This document shows, one piece after another, positions 15,959-23,807 of a stretch of DNA of 64,000 nucleotides. The translations under genes and the position numbers were made by a program. Every line of letters begins with the position of its first letter. Within the stretch, counting starts at the first letter, position 1. The notes under the pieces were generated by a model that did no database searches, was not told the origin of the DNA, and worked only from the letters and a program-made list of their open reading frames with translations. The DNA is from CAYMCQ01 sp964389025 (GTDB taxonomy: Bacteria; Verrucomicrobiota; Verrucomicrobiia; Limisphaerales; CAYMCQ01), in NCBI GenBank assembly GCA_964389025.1, contig CAYMCQ010000004.1, positions 35,481 through 99,480 of the forward strand. The letters are read 5' to 3'.

Positions 15959-16584
15959 GCGATTGCATCATTCGACCCGCCCGACCGGCCGATCAAGCGG
16001 GAGCCTACTACGTTTGCCTCAAGACCGGCGACTTCGGCAAAGACGGCGAACCGTTTTACCGCGAGGATCCAGACGCGTTGGGCCGCATCTTTGTCGGCCC
16101 GTATCTCGCCTACGAGCCGGAACTGAGTCTCATTCTGGAAGACACCGAAGGCATTTGCGGCTACGCTCTGGGGGCATTTGATTCGCGTGCGTTTTTCGCG
16201 CGTTACGAGAAAGAGTGGCGGCCGGATTTGTGCGCCAAATTTCCCATGCCGCAAGGCGATCCGAGCCAGTGGACGCGAGTGCAGAACGTTCATTCCTGGT
16301 ATCACAACCCCGACTACACCATGCCGGAGCCATACGAGAAATATCCGTCACACCTGCACATTGATCTGCTAGTGCGCGCGCAAGGTCGCGGTTACGGCCG
16401 TCGGATGATGGAAATGGTCATGGACAAACTGCGCCAGCGCGGTTCGCCCGGCGCGCATCTTGGCGTGAGCATGATGAACACGCCTGCTTTTGGATTTTAC
16501 AAAAAGCTGGGCTTCCACGAACTGCTGCGAGTCGGCGAAGGGAAGGACGGTTGCATTTACATGGGAAAAAGTTTGCGGGATTGA
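15955..16584 (+). CDS. GNAT acetyltransferase resembling the C-terminal domain of animal O-GlcNAcase
   Basis: The ATG at 15955 overlaps the GH84 stop, giving 209 aa. It has a GNAT core: an N-terminal IIRPARPADQ strand/helix, ILEDTEGICGYALGAFDS in the middle, and the acetyl-CoA loop RAQGRGYGRRMME followed by NTPAFGFYKKLGFHE. Unlike the animal O-GlcNAcase pseudo-acetyltransferase domain, the acetyl-CoA pyrophosphate loop (QGRGYG) looks intact, so it may be an active enzyme. From memory, the LED..GICGYALG segment and the FY.KLG segment match the human domain closely. The substrate is unknown; a hexosamine or a protein lysine are both possible. Confidence 0.85.
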   Translation: MSDCIIRPARPADQAGAYYVCLKTGDFGKDGEPFYREDPDALGRIFVGPYLAYEPELSLILEDTEGICGYALGAFDSRAFFARYEKEWRPDLCAKFPMPQGDPSQWTRVQNVHSWYHNPDYTMPEPYEKYPSHLHIDLLVRAQGRGYGRRMMEMVMDKLRQRGSPGAHLGVSMMNTPAFGFYKKLGFHELLRVGEGKDGCIYMGKSLRD

Positions 16585-16588
16585 GTTC

Positions 16589-16677
16589 AAGGCAAAAGGA
16601 AAAAGTAAAAAGGCAAAAGCTGCTGCGCGCGCTCGGTTTTCTTTTTGCCTTTTACCTTTTACCTTTTACCTTTCCAG
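16589..16677. repeat. Heptamer inverted-repeat array before the aminotransferase gene
   Basis: The left arm has AAGGCAA, AAGGAAA, AAGTAAA, AAGGCAA (16589-16616). The right arm has TTTTGCC and three TTTTACC units (16643-16670). The array ends three bases before the ATG at 16681. Confidence 0.85.
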
Positions 16678-16680
16678 CCC

Positions 16681-18003
16681 ATGTCACAGAAACTTGCTCT
16701 GCTGGGAGGAACGCCCGTCCGCAACCGGCCATTCACGCGCTGGCCAATCTTTGGCGAGGCGGAGCAGCGGCGTCTGCTGCGCACATTGCACAGCGGCAAG
16801 TGGGGCAAGTTGAGCGGACCGGAGGTTGCGGAATTTGAAAATCGCTTCGCCGCGATGCACGGCTGCAAACACGGCATCGCCATGGTCAATGGCACCGTCT
16901 CGCTGCGCATCGCGCTCATGGCGGCGGGAATTCCGGCGGAAGCGGAAGTCATCGTTCCGCCCTACACGTTTTTCTCGACCGCCTCCGCTGTGATCGAGGC
17001 GAACATGATTCCGGTCTTCGCCGACGTTGATTTGGAGACGTTCAACCTTGATCCGAAAGCGGTCGAAGCCGCGATCACGCCGCGCACACGGGCGATCATC
17101 CCGGTCCACTTCGCCGGGCAGGTGGCGGACATGAAGCGCATCATGGCCATCGCGAAAAAACACAAGCTGCTCGTAATTGAGGACGCCGCGCACGCGCACG
17201 GCGCCAGCTATCGCAACCGGCCCGCCGGCTCGCTCGGCCACGTTGCATCGTTCTCGTTCCAGTCCAGCAAGAACATGACCTCCGGCGAAGGCGGCATCAT
17301 CACGACGAACGACGATGCGCTCGGCGCCGCGTGCCGCTCCATCCACAACTGCGGACGCATTCCCACGGGCGTGTGGTATGAGCACCACGTCATCTCCGGC
17401 AATTACCGGCTTGGCGAATTTCAAGGCGCGGTGCTCAACGCCCAATTGGACCGGCTTGAAGCGCAAACCCGGACACGCGACCGCAACGGACAATATCTCG
17501 CGGCGAAAATTTCCAGGCTGCCCGGCGTTCATCCGCAGAAACGCCCGGCGGACGTCACCCGCCACAGCTACCACCTGTTCATGCTGCGGCTTGACGGCCA
17601 GAAATTCGGCGCATCGCGCGCGGCGGTCATCAAGGCGCTTCAAGCGGAAGGCGTCCCCTGCTCTGCCGGCTACGGTTTCTCGCTCCACCACCAGCCGATG
17701 TTCCGCAACAAGGCTTTTGGCCCGTATCTGCCCCGCGAGGCGGGGCGCAGCGCCCGACTGAATTATCGCCAGGTCAATTGCCCGAACAGCGATCTGATCT
17801 GCCGCGAGCAATGCGTCTGGCTCGAACAAAACATCTTCCTCGGATCGCGGGCGGACATGGACGATATCGCCAGCGCATTTGAAAAAATCCATGAGAGCCG
17901 CGACATGCTGAAGGGTGAAACAACTGGTGCGGAGTGCGGAATTCAGAGGTCAGAGGTCAGAGGTCAGAGGTCAGAAGTCAGACCTCCGACTTCTGACTTC
18001 TGA
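16681..18003 (+). CDS. DegT/DnrJ/EryC1/StrS family PLP-dependent aminotransferase
   Basis: The 440-aa product starts MSQKLALLGGTPVR, typical of the family, and has the substrate and PLP motifs GTVSLRIALMAAG, VIVPPYTFFSTASAV, VIEDAAHAHGASY, and FSFQSSKNMTSGEGG with the Schiff-base lysine near residue 200. Family members transfer an amino group to keto-sugars or scyllo-inosose-like substrates in the cytoplasm. It follows the GNAT gene by 96 bases and may belong to the same amino-sugar context. An in-frame start at 16645 would lie in the repeat and is rejected. The last 20 or so residues (IQRSEVRGQRSEVRP and beyond) are encoded by a 7-bp tandem repeat and are foreign to the family. Confidence 0.87.
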   Translation: MSQKLALLGGTPVRNRPFTRWPIFGEAEQRRLLRTLHSGKWGKLSGPEVAEFENRFAAMHGCKHGIAMVNGTVSLRIALMAAGIPAEAEVIVPPYTFFSTASAVIEANMIPVFADVDLETFNLDPKAVEAAITPRTRAIIPVHFAGQVADMKRIMAIAKKHKLLVIEDAAHAHGASYRNRPAGSLGHVASFSFQSSKNMTSGEGGIITTNDDALGAACRSIHNCGRIPTGVWYEHHVISGNYRLGEFQGAVLNAQLDRLEAQTRTRDRNGQYLAAKISRLPGVHPQKRPADVTRHSYHLFMLRLDGQKFGASRAAVIKALQAEGVPCSAGYGFSLHHQPMFRNKAFGPYLPREAGRSARLNYRQVNCPNSDLICREQCVWLEQNIFLGSRADMDDIASAFEKIHESRDMLKGETTGAECGIQRSEVRGQRSEVRPPTSDF

Positions 18004-18006
18004 CTC
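17944..18006. repeat. Heptamer array with hairpin at a convergent gene junction
   Basis: Four exact CAGAGGT units (17944-17971) lead into CAGAAGT and CAGACCT, then CCGACTT, CTGACTT, CTGACTC in the opposite sense. A 13-bp perfect stem (17970-17982 with 17992-18004) could act as a bidirectional transcription barrier. The array supplies the aminotransferase C-terminus and stop, and reaches into the stop of the opposing gene. Confidence 0.88.
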
Positions 18007-21000
18007 ACTTGAGCGTTTTCAAATAGGCAAACAAGTCGCTGACCTCCTCCGGCTTCAGCGGATCCAGCAAACCCTCCGGCATCATGCTCGTTTTCGTGAA
18101 GCCCGCTTTTCGCACGTCCCGCTGCGCGATGCGCGCGTCGCTCACGCTCGGGCGGCGGAGGATGATGGCCTCTGAGTCTTGGGAAACCAGAATGCCGTCG
18201 AGCACATCGCCTTCCTTCAACTCCACGCGAAACACACGATAGCCCGGCTCCATCGCGATATTCGGGGTGAGGAGGTTTCGCAACAGGGCCTCGACGCCGA
18301 GCGCGCCGGCGCCGTTCAGCACCGGACCAACTTGCGCCCCTTGACCGCCAACACTGTGGCAAACCGCGCACACGGTCGTGAACAGCGCCTTGCCTTTCGT
18401 GAGGTCGCCGGATTTTTCGGCGAGAGCGTGAAACTTGGAAAACTTTTCCGCGAGCGCCTGTGATTGAGCCGCGGTCAGCAGCGCGGGGAAGTCCTGGGTT
18501 TTCTGCACGCGCGCGCCGCCTTGCAGCTTGCCCCAGTTCGTGCCGGCGAAATGATGCACCAGCCCCGGCGGCGCCTCGCCCTCGTAGCTGCGGTCGAACT
18601 CGGCGCGGATTTCCTCCGGCGTGCGGACGCGATTCCAAACCCGGAATTCGCTCAACCAGCCTGCCGTGCCTTTGCCCGGCGTCGTCCAGCCGATCCGGCA
18701 ATGCTCGAACTTTTGCGGCGCGGCCTTCGACTCGGCGGTGTCGAGTTCGCCGTTGCGATAGATGCGGAACAGGCCCGCCGCGTCGCGCGTGACGGCGAGG
18801 TGCGTCCAGATGTCCGGGGCGATTTTCTTTTTCGCGATGATGGCGTCATGCACTTCGCCGCCAACATAGACCCGGAACAGTTCGCCGGCAAAGTTCAGGT
18901 CGAGCACGCCGGGTGCGCCGAGAATTCCGTCGTTGTTGTCAATGCCGGGATCGAGCTTCACCCACGTCTCGACCGTGAACGCGCCGTCGAGGGTGATGTC
19001 CGAGTCACCCCAGGCGCTGTCCGCGCCGTTGAGTCGCAGGCAGGGACGGAGCAGGGTCGCCATCTCGCCCAGCAAGGCCTGCAACTCAGGGGCCTCGCCC
19101 ATGACAGTTTGCAACTTGTCCAGCGTGGGGCCGTCCAGTTCGGATTTTGGGATGGCGCCGGATTGCATCGCCTGAACCACGGCGTGCGCGCCCGGTTTGG
19201 TGCCGCTCAACCGCTCCAGCGCCGAGCGCCGCTCCGAGGCGGTGAGGCCCGGCCACAACTCGATGAGCAAAGTCGCGCCGCGAGCGTCCTTTGCAACCGC
19301 CAGCGCCGCGAGCGTCTCGCTTCGGGCGGTATCCGCCAGTGGCGACTTCGCCATTTCCGTGAAGAGGGCGACATCGCCCGCGCGAAGTTCGCGGAGCGCG
19401 CGCAAGGCGGCTTCGGGCTGCGCAGGCAGCGCGATTTTTCCTTCGGTCTTTCCGGCGGCGGCGGCCTGATCCCATCCGCGCCGGAGAATGGCCATCAAGT
19501 CGTCAGCGAGTTCCGTGATTTGAAACGCGCCGGCAAGCTTGATGCCGGAGTTCACCGAATCAAAATCCCCGGCGAGCAACTCGCGGGCGGGAGCGACGAG
19601 GAGCCGCGTAATCTTGTCGGCGTCGAGGCGGCTGCGGACGCGAAGCAGCGCCGCCAGCAGGGAGTCGCGCGTGGCCGGCTTGGCGAGCGAGCCTTGCAGC
19701 GCCTCGCCGACGCCGGGCTGATCCACAAACTGCGCGAGCCGAAGAATCTCATCATCGCCGGGCGGTCGCGGGAGTTGCGGCAGGAGTTGCGCGACGCGCG
19801 CGGCGCTCGCTTTCGGTTCAAGCGCGAGGGTGGCGACCAGGCGGTTCTCCACGGGGAGCGCCCGCGCCGTCTCGCTGTCGAGAAACTGCGCGACGGCCTC
19901 GGGATGCTTTTCCAATTCGAGCCGGACGAGGTAACGCTCGAATTCGCGCTCGTAGGCTTCCCCGGCCTTGATGATCTTGCCGCTGTTCGTGGCCTTCATG
20001 GTTGGCTCGGCCAGCGGTGGGCGCGCCGATTTCACCAACAAACCAATTGCGCTCCGGGTGGCCGGGGAACTGGCATTGGCAGCGTGACCCTCCAGATGCT
20101 GGCTCAACATCGTGCCCGCCGTGCGGATCACTTCGGCGCGAACCTCGGGGTCAGCATCGTCGGCCAGCGGCGCGATAGCTTCGAGAGACGTGCCGAATGG
20201 AAGTCCATTGTCCCGATGCGCCCGGATGGCTTCACGACGAATGTTTCGATTCAAGTCGCTGAGCAATGGCCGCAGCGTCTCCAACTCCACCGCGTGCAAG
20301 CCTTCCAACGCCCACAACGCAGCGATCCGCCGCCCGGTGGGTTGTGCCGCATCCGTGAGGAGCGACTTGAGTTTCGGCGCAAGCGCCTTGATCTGCCGGT
20401 CGGTGATAGCCTGCCAGGCCAGGTGACTTTGCAGGAGCGATGCGCCGCCGAGCTTGGCGACGAGTTCCTCGCCGGTGAGCTTCATGAAATCAGGCACGTC
20501 GAACGGCTTCATATCACGGGGCTTCACGCGCCAGATGCGGCCCCGTTTCTTGTCGCGGTCGGGATGGTTTCGGGGGACTTCGTTGTGTGAAATGATTTTA
20601 TTATACCAATCCACGAAGTAGAGACAGCCGTCGGGACCGGTGCGGAGCGCGACGGGGCGAAACCACTCGTCGCTCGACTGCACGAAGTCCGGCAGCTTTT
20701 GATACCGAAAGCGCGGGCCTTCCGGCGTGACGCGAATCGCTTGAATCTTCCGCGTGATCGGATTCGCGATGTAAAAAATGCCCGCGTAAGCCTCGGGCCA
20801 GCCGGTCACGTCGGAAAGCGCGAGGCCGCTGAGGCCCGTGCCGCCCATCGCGAAGTCGGGCGCGGTGCCGGGGAAGATCGGCGCGTAGCTTTTCATCTGC
20901 GCGTCGGAGCAGCCGGGATAATTCGCGTATTCGTGGAATGGCATCACCGGGTAGCCGTAGTCGTTCGCCTCCTGAATCCACGCCTGGCCGTTGCCGTCGA

Positions 21001-22399
21001 GCACGAGTCCCCAAATGTTGCACGGGCCTTGCGACGTAATGTCGAAGTCCGAGCCGTCGTAGCGGAACTTGGCCATGCGCGTCTGATCGAACTGCTGCTC
21101 CCGGCCCGTTGTGGTTTTGACCTTGCCGTAGTTGAACGCGCCCTGCGCCATCCAGAGCCAGTTGCCCGGCGCGCGGGTGAATTGATGCGGGAACAAATGC
21201 GAATCCTGCACGCCGAAGCCGCTGAGAATCACCTCGCGCTTGTCCGCGCGCCCGTCGCCGTCCGTGTCGCTCAGAAAAACAATCTCCGTCCCGTGCTGCA
21301 CATAGACGCCATTCTTGTAGGGCAGGATGCCGAGCGGAATCGCCAGGCCATCGGCAAACACGCGCGGCTGGGACGAGTAGCCCGTCGGCGATTTCGGATC
21401 GCGCTCGAACACCACGACCTTGTCCCGCGCGCGGCTGGCATAAAGCTCCTTGGCGACCTCGGGTGTTTCATTCGCGTCCACGGGATATTCGAGCGCGGTC
21501 ATCGTCCAGAGATTGCCGTGCAAATCCCAATCCACAGCGACAAACTTGCCGATGCCTTCAGATTCCTGCGCGACGAGTTCAATTTCAAATCCGGGTGCGA
21601 GCGTGAATCGGGATTTCTCCTCCTCCGCCGACACGGGCTTGCTCTGGCTGGCGGTCTGCGCGGTCGCGCGATCGCTGCCGGTGTTGTCCGGCAGCTTTGC
21701 CGGTTCCGGCGCGCCGAGGAATTTCTTCCCCGGCGGTGTAGGCGGGAGTTCCTCGATGGAAATATTTCTCACCTGCACGAGCGCCTTGCCCCCGCCGTGG
21801 ACCTGGATGCCGAGCTTGCCCCAGTCGGGAATCGTCGGGTCAGCCTCGGTAAAATCCGTGCCGAGCACGCCGTTGATCCAGGTCGTAATGCGCGGCCCAT
21901 CGGCGCGGATGACATATTCGTTCCAGCCCTCCTTGTCGGGATTGAGCGCCGGAAGCAACGTCTTCATGTCGGAAGCGGAAATGACCTTGTTGCGGCGCGA
22001 CTCGTCGTAGATGCAGCCATACCACGCCGGCTCGCCGTAATCACACTGGTAGCCAGCCATTTCGGAATTGTTCGGGACTCGTTGCGAGCGAATCTGAAAG
22101 CCGGAATTGATGAAGCCATTCGTGCCCACGAGCCGGATTTGGAAGCGCACGATGAAGTTCGTGTAGTCGCGTGTGCTGGCGAGAAACTCATTCTGCTTCA
22201 CCATCTCGGTGAGCGAGCCGCCCGTGATTGTCCCGTCCTGCGCACGCCAAAGGTCGGGGTTTCCTTCCCAACCGGCCAGGGTTTTGCCGTCAAACAGCGG
22301 GATAATCCCGCCAAGTGGCGGGAGCGATTGCGCCGCAGCGTCATTGCTCGCGGCAAAGGCCAGGCAAGCCGCGCCCAGCAGGACGGTCATGGTTCTCAT
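18005..22399 (-). CDS. DUF1080-propeller-HEAT-LamG-cytochrome c fusion protein
   Basis: The ATG at 22399 gives a signal peptide (MTVLLGAACLAFAASNDAAA) and a product of 1464 aa. In order I see a DUF1080 beta-sandwich (about 30-240; LFDGKTLAGWEG is its hallmark), a beta-propeller (about 280-640) with DTDGDGRADKRE, a HEAT-like region (about 650-1080), a LamG/concanavalin-type domain (about 1150-1310; FTVETWVKLDPG), and a heme site CAVCH near residue 1360 with a possible distal Met in TSMMPEGLL. DUF1080 is linked to 3-keto-disaccharide hydrolysis, so the fusion suggests oxidation and cleavage of sugars outside the cytoplasm. It is a larger relative of the 11263-14376 product. It converges on the aminotransferase gene with one base between stops. 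Confidence 0.88.
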   Translation of the reverse strand: MRTMTVLLGAACLAFAASNDAAAQSLPPLGGIIPLFDGKTLAGWEGNPDLWRAQDGTITGGSLTEMVKQNEFLASTRDYTNFIVRFQIRLVGTNGFINSGFQIRSQRVPNNSEMAGYQCDYGEPAWYGCIYDESRRNKVISASDMKTLLPALNPDKEGWNEYVIRADGPRITTWINGVLGTDFTEADPTIPDWGKLGIQVHGGGKALVQVRNISIEELPPTPPGKKFLGAPEPAKLPDNTGSDRATAQTASQSKPVSAEEEKSRFTLAPGFEIELVAQESEGIGKFVAVDWDLHGNLWTMTALEYPVDANETPEVAKELYASRARDKVVVFERDPKSPTGYSSQPRVFADGLAIPLGILPYKNGVYVQHGTEIVFLSDTDGDGRADKREVILSGFGVQDSHLFPHQFTRAPGNWLWMAQGAFNYGKVKTTTGREQQFDQTRMAKFRYDGSDFDITSQGPCNIWGLVLDGNGQAWIQEANDYGYPVMPFHEYANYPGCSDAQMKSYAPIFPGTAPDFAMGGTGLSGLALSDVTGWPEAYAGIFYIANPITRKIQAIRVTPEGPRFRYQKLPDFVQSSDEWFRPVALRTGPDGCLYFVDWYNKIISHNEVPRNHPDRDKKRGRIWRVKPRDMKPFDVPDFMKLTGEELVAKLGGASLLQSHLAWQAITDRQIKALAPKLKSLLTDAAQPTGRRIAALWALEGLHAVELETLRPLLSDLNRNIRREAIRAHRDNGLPFGTSLEAIAPLADDADPEVRAEVIRTAGTMLSQHLEGHAANASSPATRSAIGLLVKSARPPLAEPTMKATNSGKIIKAGEAYEREFERYLVRLELEKHPEAVAQFLDSETARALPVENRLVATLALEPKASAARVAQLLPQLPRPPGDDEILRLAQFVDQPGVGEALQGSLAKPATRDSLLAALLRVRSRLDADKITRLLVAPARELLAGDFDSVNSGIKLAGAFQITELADDLMAILRRGWDQAAAAGKTEGKIALPAQPEAALRALRELRAGDVALFTEMAKSPLADTARSETLAALAVAKDARGATLLIELWPGLTASERRSALERLSGTKPGAHAVVQAMQSGAIPKSELDGPTLDKLQTVMGEAPELQALLGEMATLLRPCLRLNGADSAWGDSDITLDGAFTVETWVKLDPGIDNNDGILGAPGVLDLNFAGELFRVYVGGEVHDAIIAKKKIAPDIWTHLAVTRDAAGLFRIYRNGELDTAESKAAPQKFEHCRIGWTTPGKGTAGWLSEFRVWNRVRTPEEIRAEFDRSYEGEAPPGLVHHFAGTNWGKLQGGARVQKTQDFPALLTAAQSQALAEKFSKFHALAEKSGDLTKGKALFTTVCAVCHSVGGQGAQVGPVLNGAGALGVEALLRNLLTPNIAMEPGYRVFRVELKEGDVLDGILVSQDSEAIILRRPSVSDARIAQRDVRKAGFTKTSMMPEGLLDPLKPEEVSDLFAYLKTLK

Positions 22400-22459
22400 C
22401 GGTTGATCACGCGCGCAGTCTAATTTCTTGCATGACCCGCGCAAGATGCAAGCGAAGGA

Positions 22460-22538
22460 GAATGTAGAATGTAGAATGCAGAATTTTCCGGGGAGGTTTG
22501 CCTTTACTTCTTCATTCTTCATTCTTCATTCTTCATTC
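22460..22538. repeat. Heptamer inverted-repeat array in a divergent gene gap
   Basis: GAATGTA, GAATGTA, GAATGCA, GAATTTT (22460-22487) face four TTCTTCA units (22508-22535). The array lies between the divergent giant cytochrome gene and the PTS IIC gene and ends 10 bases before the latter's ATG. Confidence 0.85.
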
Positions 22539-22547
22539 CAAGACGAT

Positions 22548-23807
22548 ATGAACCCAGCGACCAGCTTCCTGAACAAGCGCATCGTGCCGGCATTGACGGC
22601 GTTGAGCGAGAACACTTACCTGTCCGCCATCCGCGCCGGAATGGTTTCCATCGTGCCGCTGACGATCATCGGAGGTTTCTTCATGATTGTGGCGTTCTTT
22701 CCAGTCTCCGGGTGGGATAAGATCGTGGCACCCTACCAGCAACTCCTGCAAATCCCGGTGACGGCCACCTTCGGCATGTTGGGCGTCTTCGCGTGCTTCG
22801 CCGTCGCCTACGACCTCGGGAAACAGTTGAAGCAGGAAGCCATCGTCAGCGCCATGATGGCGACGGTGATCTTCCTGATGATCCAGTTCAAGCTGGGAGA
22901 AAAACCGGAAGACATCTCCATCCTCATGGACCCGCTCGGGTCGAAGGGACTTTTCACCGCCATACTGGTGGCCTTGGTCACCGTGCGGGTTCAGAAATTT
23001 TTCACCGACAAAAATCTCGTCATCAAACTCCCGGCCAACGTGCCCCCGGTGGTGTATGAATCCTTCCTGTCGCTCACGCCGCTGTTTGTGCTGGTGATTT
23101 TCTTCTGGCTCATCCGTTACGTGCTCGGCGTGGACATCAACACACTGGTGCAAACCGCCTTCGCGCCGCTGGTGCGGGCATTGAACACCCTGCCGGGCAT
23201 CCTTGGCTACGCGCTGCTGGTGACAATCCTATGGTCGGTGGGCATCAACGGGGACAACGCCGTAGATGCGGTCGTCGCGCCGATCTTCTTGCAATTCCTT
23301 GACGCGAACATGGACGCGATGAAGGGCGGACAGCCATTGCCCTATGTAACCGCCTACGGATTCTTCACCAGTTTCGTGAACGTGGGCGGGACGGGAGCGA
23401 CCATCGCGCTGGCGCTGGTGATGTTGAACTCGAAGGAGCCCGGTTATCGGAAAGTCAGCCGTCTGTCGCTGCCGACGCAGATTTTCCAGATCAACGAACC
23501 TATCTTCTTCGGCTTCCCCATCGTGCTGAACCCAATTTTCATGATCCCATACATCCTTAATGCGTTGATCCTGACGGCCAGCACGTATCTGCTCATGCAA
23601 TGGGGATTGATCCACAAGCCGTTCGTGAACGTTCCTTGGACCACGCCGCCCATCATCGGGCATTACCTGGTTTCCGGCGGCGACTGGCGGGCTGCCGTCT
23701 GGGGCGCAGTCTCGATTGTCATTGCGATGGCGGTTTACTATCCCTTCGCCAAGGCCGCCGAACGGCAGCGCTTGAAAGCCGAGGCTGAAGGGAAAGCTCA
23801 TGAGTAG
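22548..23807 (+). CDS. PTS sugar permease IIC component, cellobiose/oligosaccharide type, orphan
   Basis: The 419-aa product is a polytopic membrane protein of the lactose/cellobiose IIC superfamily: FLNKRIVPALTALSENTYL at the N-terminus, about ten hydrophobic segments, WSVGINGDNAVDAVV near residue 235 and the conserved FQINEPIFFGFPIVLNP motif near residue 325, where the catalytic Glu sits. IIC normally works with IIA, IIB, HPr and enzyme I, none of which is in the window, so it may act as a facilitator or use proteins encoded elsewhere. The ATG at 22548 matches the family N-terminus; an upstream frame reads through the repeat and is not used. The stop overlaps the next gene by 8 bases. Confidence 0.87.
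   Translation: MNPATSFLNKRIVPALTALSENTYLSAIRAGMVSIVPLTIIGGFFMIVAFFPVSGWDKIVAPYQQLLQIPVTATFGMLGVFACFAVAYDLGKQLKQEAIVSAMMATVIFLMIQFKLGEKPEDISILMDPLGSKGLFTAILVALVTVRVQKFFTDKNLVIKLPANVPPVVYESFLSLTPLFVLVIFFWLIRYVLGVDINTLVQTAFAPLVRALNTLPGILGYALLVTILWSVGINGDNAVDAVVAPIFLQFLDANMDAMKGGQPLPYVTAYGFFTSFVNVGGTGATIALALVMLNSKEPGYRKVSRLSLPTQIFQINEPIFFGFPIVLNPIFMIPYILNALILTASTYLLMQWGLIHKPFVNVPWTTPPIIGHYLVSGGDWRAAVWGAVSIVIAMAVYYPFAKAAERQRLKAEAEGKAHE

Noticed and set aside
18464..22423. Two long plus-strand frames (708 and 574 codons) opposite the giant DUF1080 fusion gene
   Set aside because: Same reason: low-complexity basic translations, no motifs, while the minus strand encodes recognisable domains throughout.
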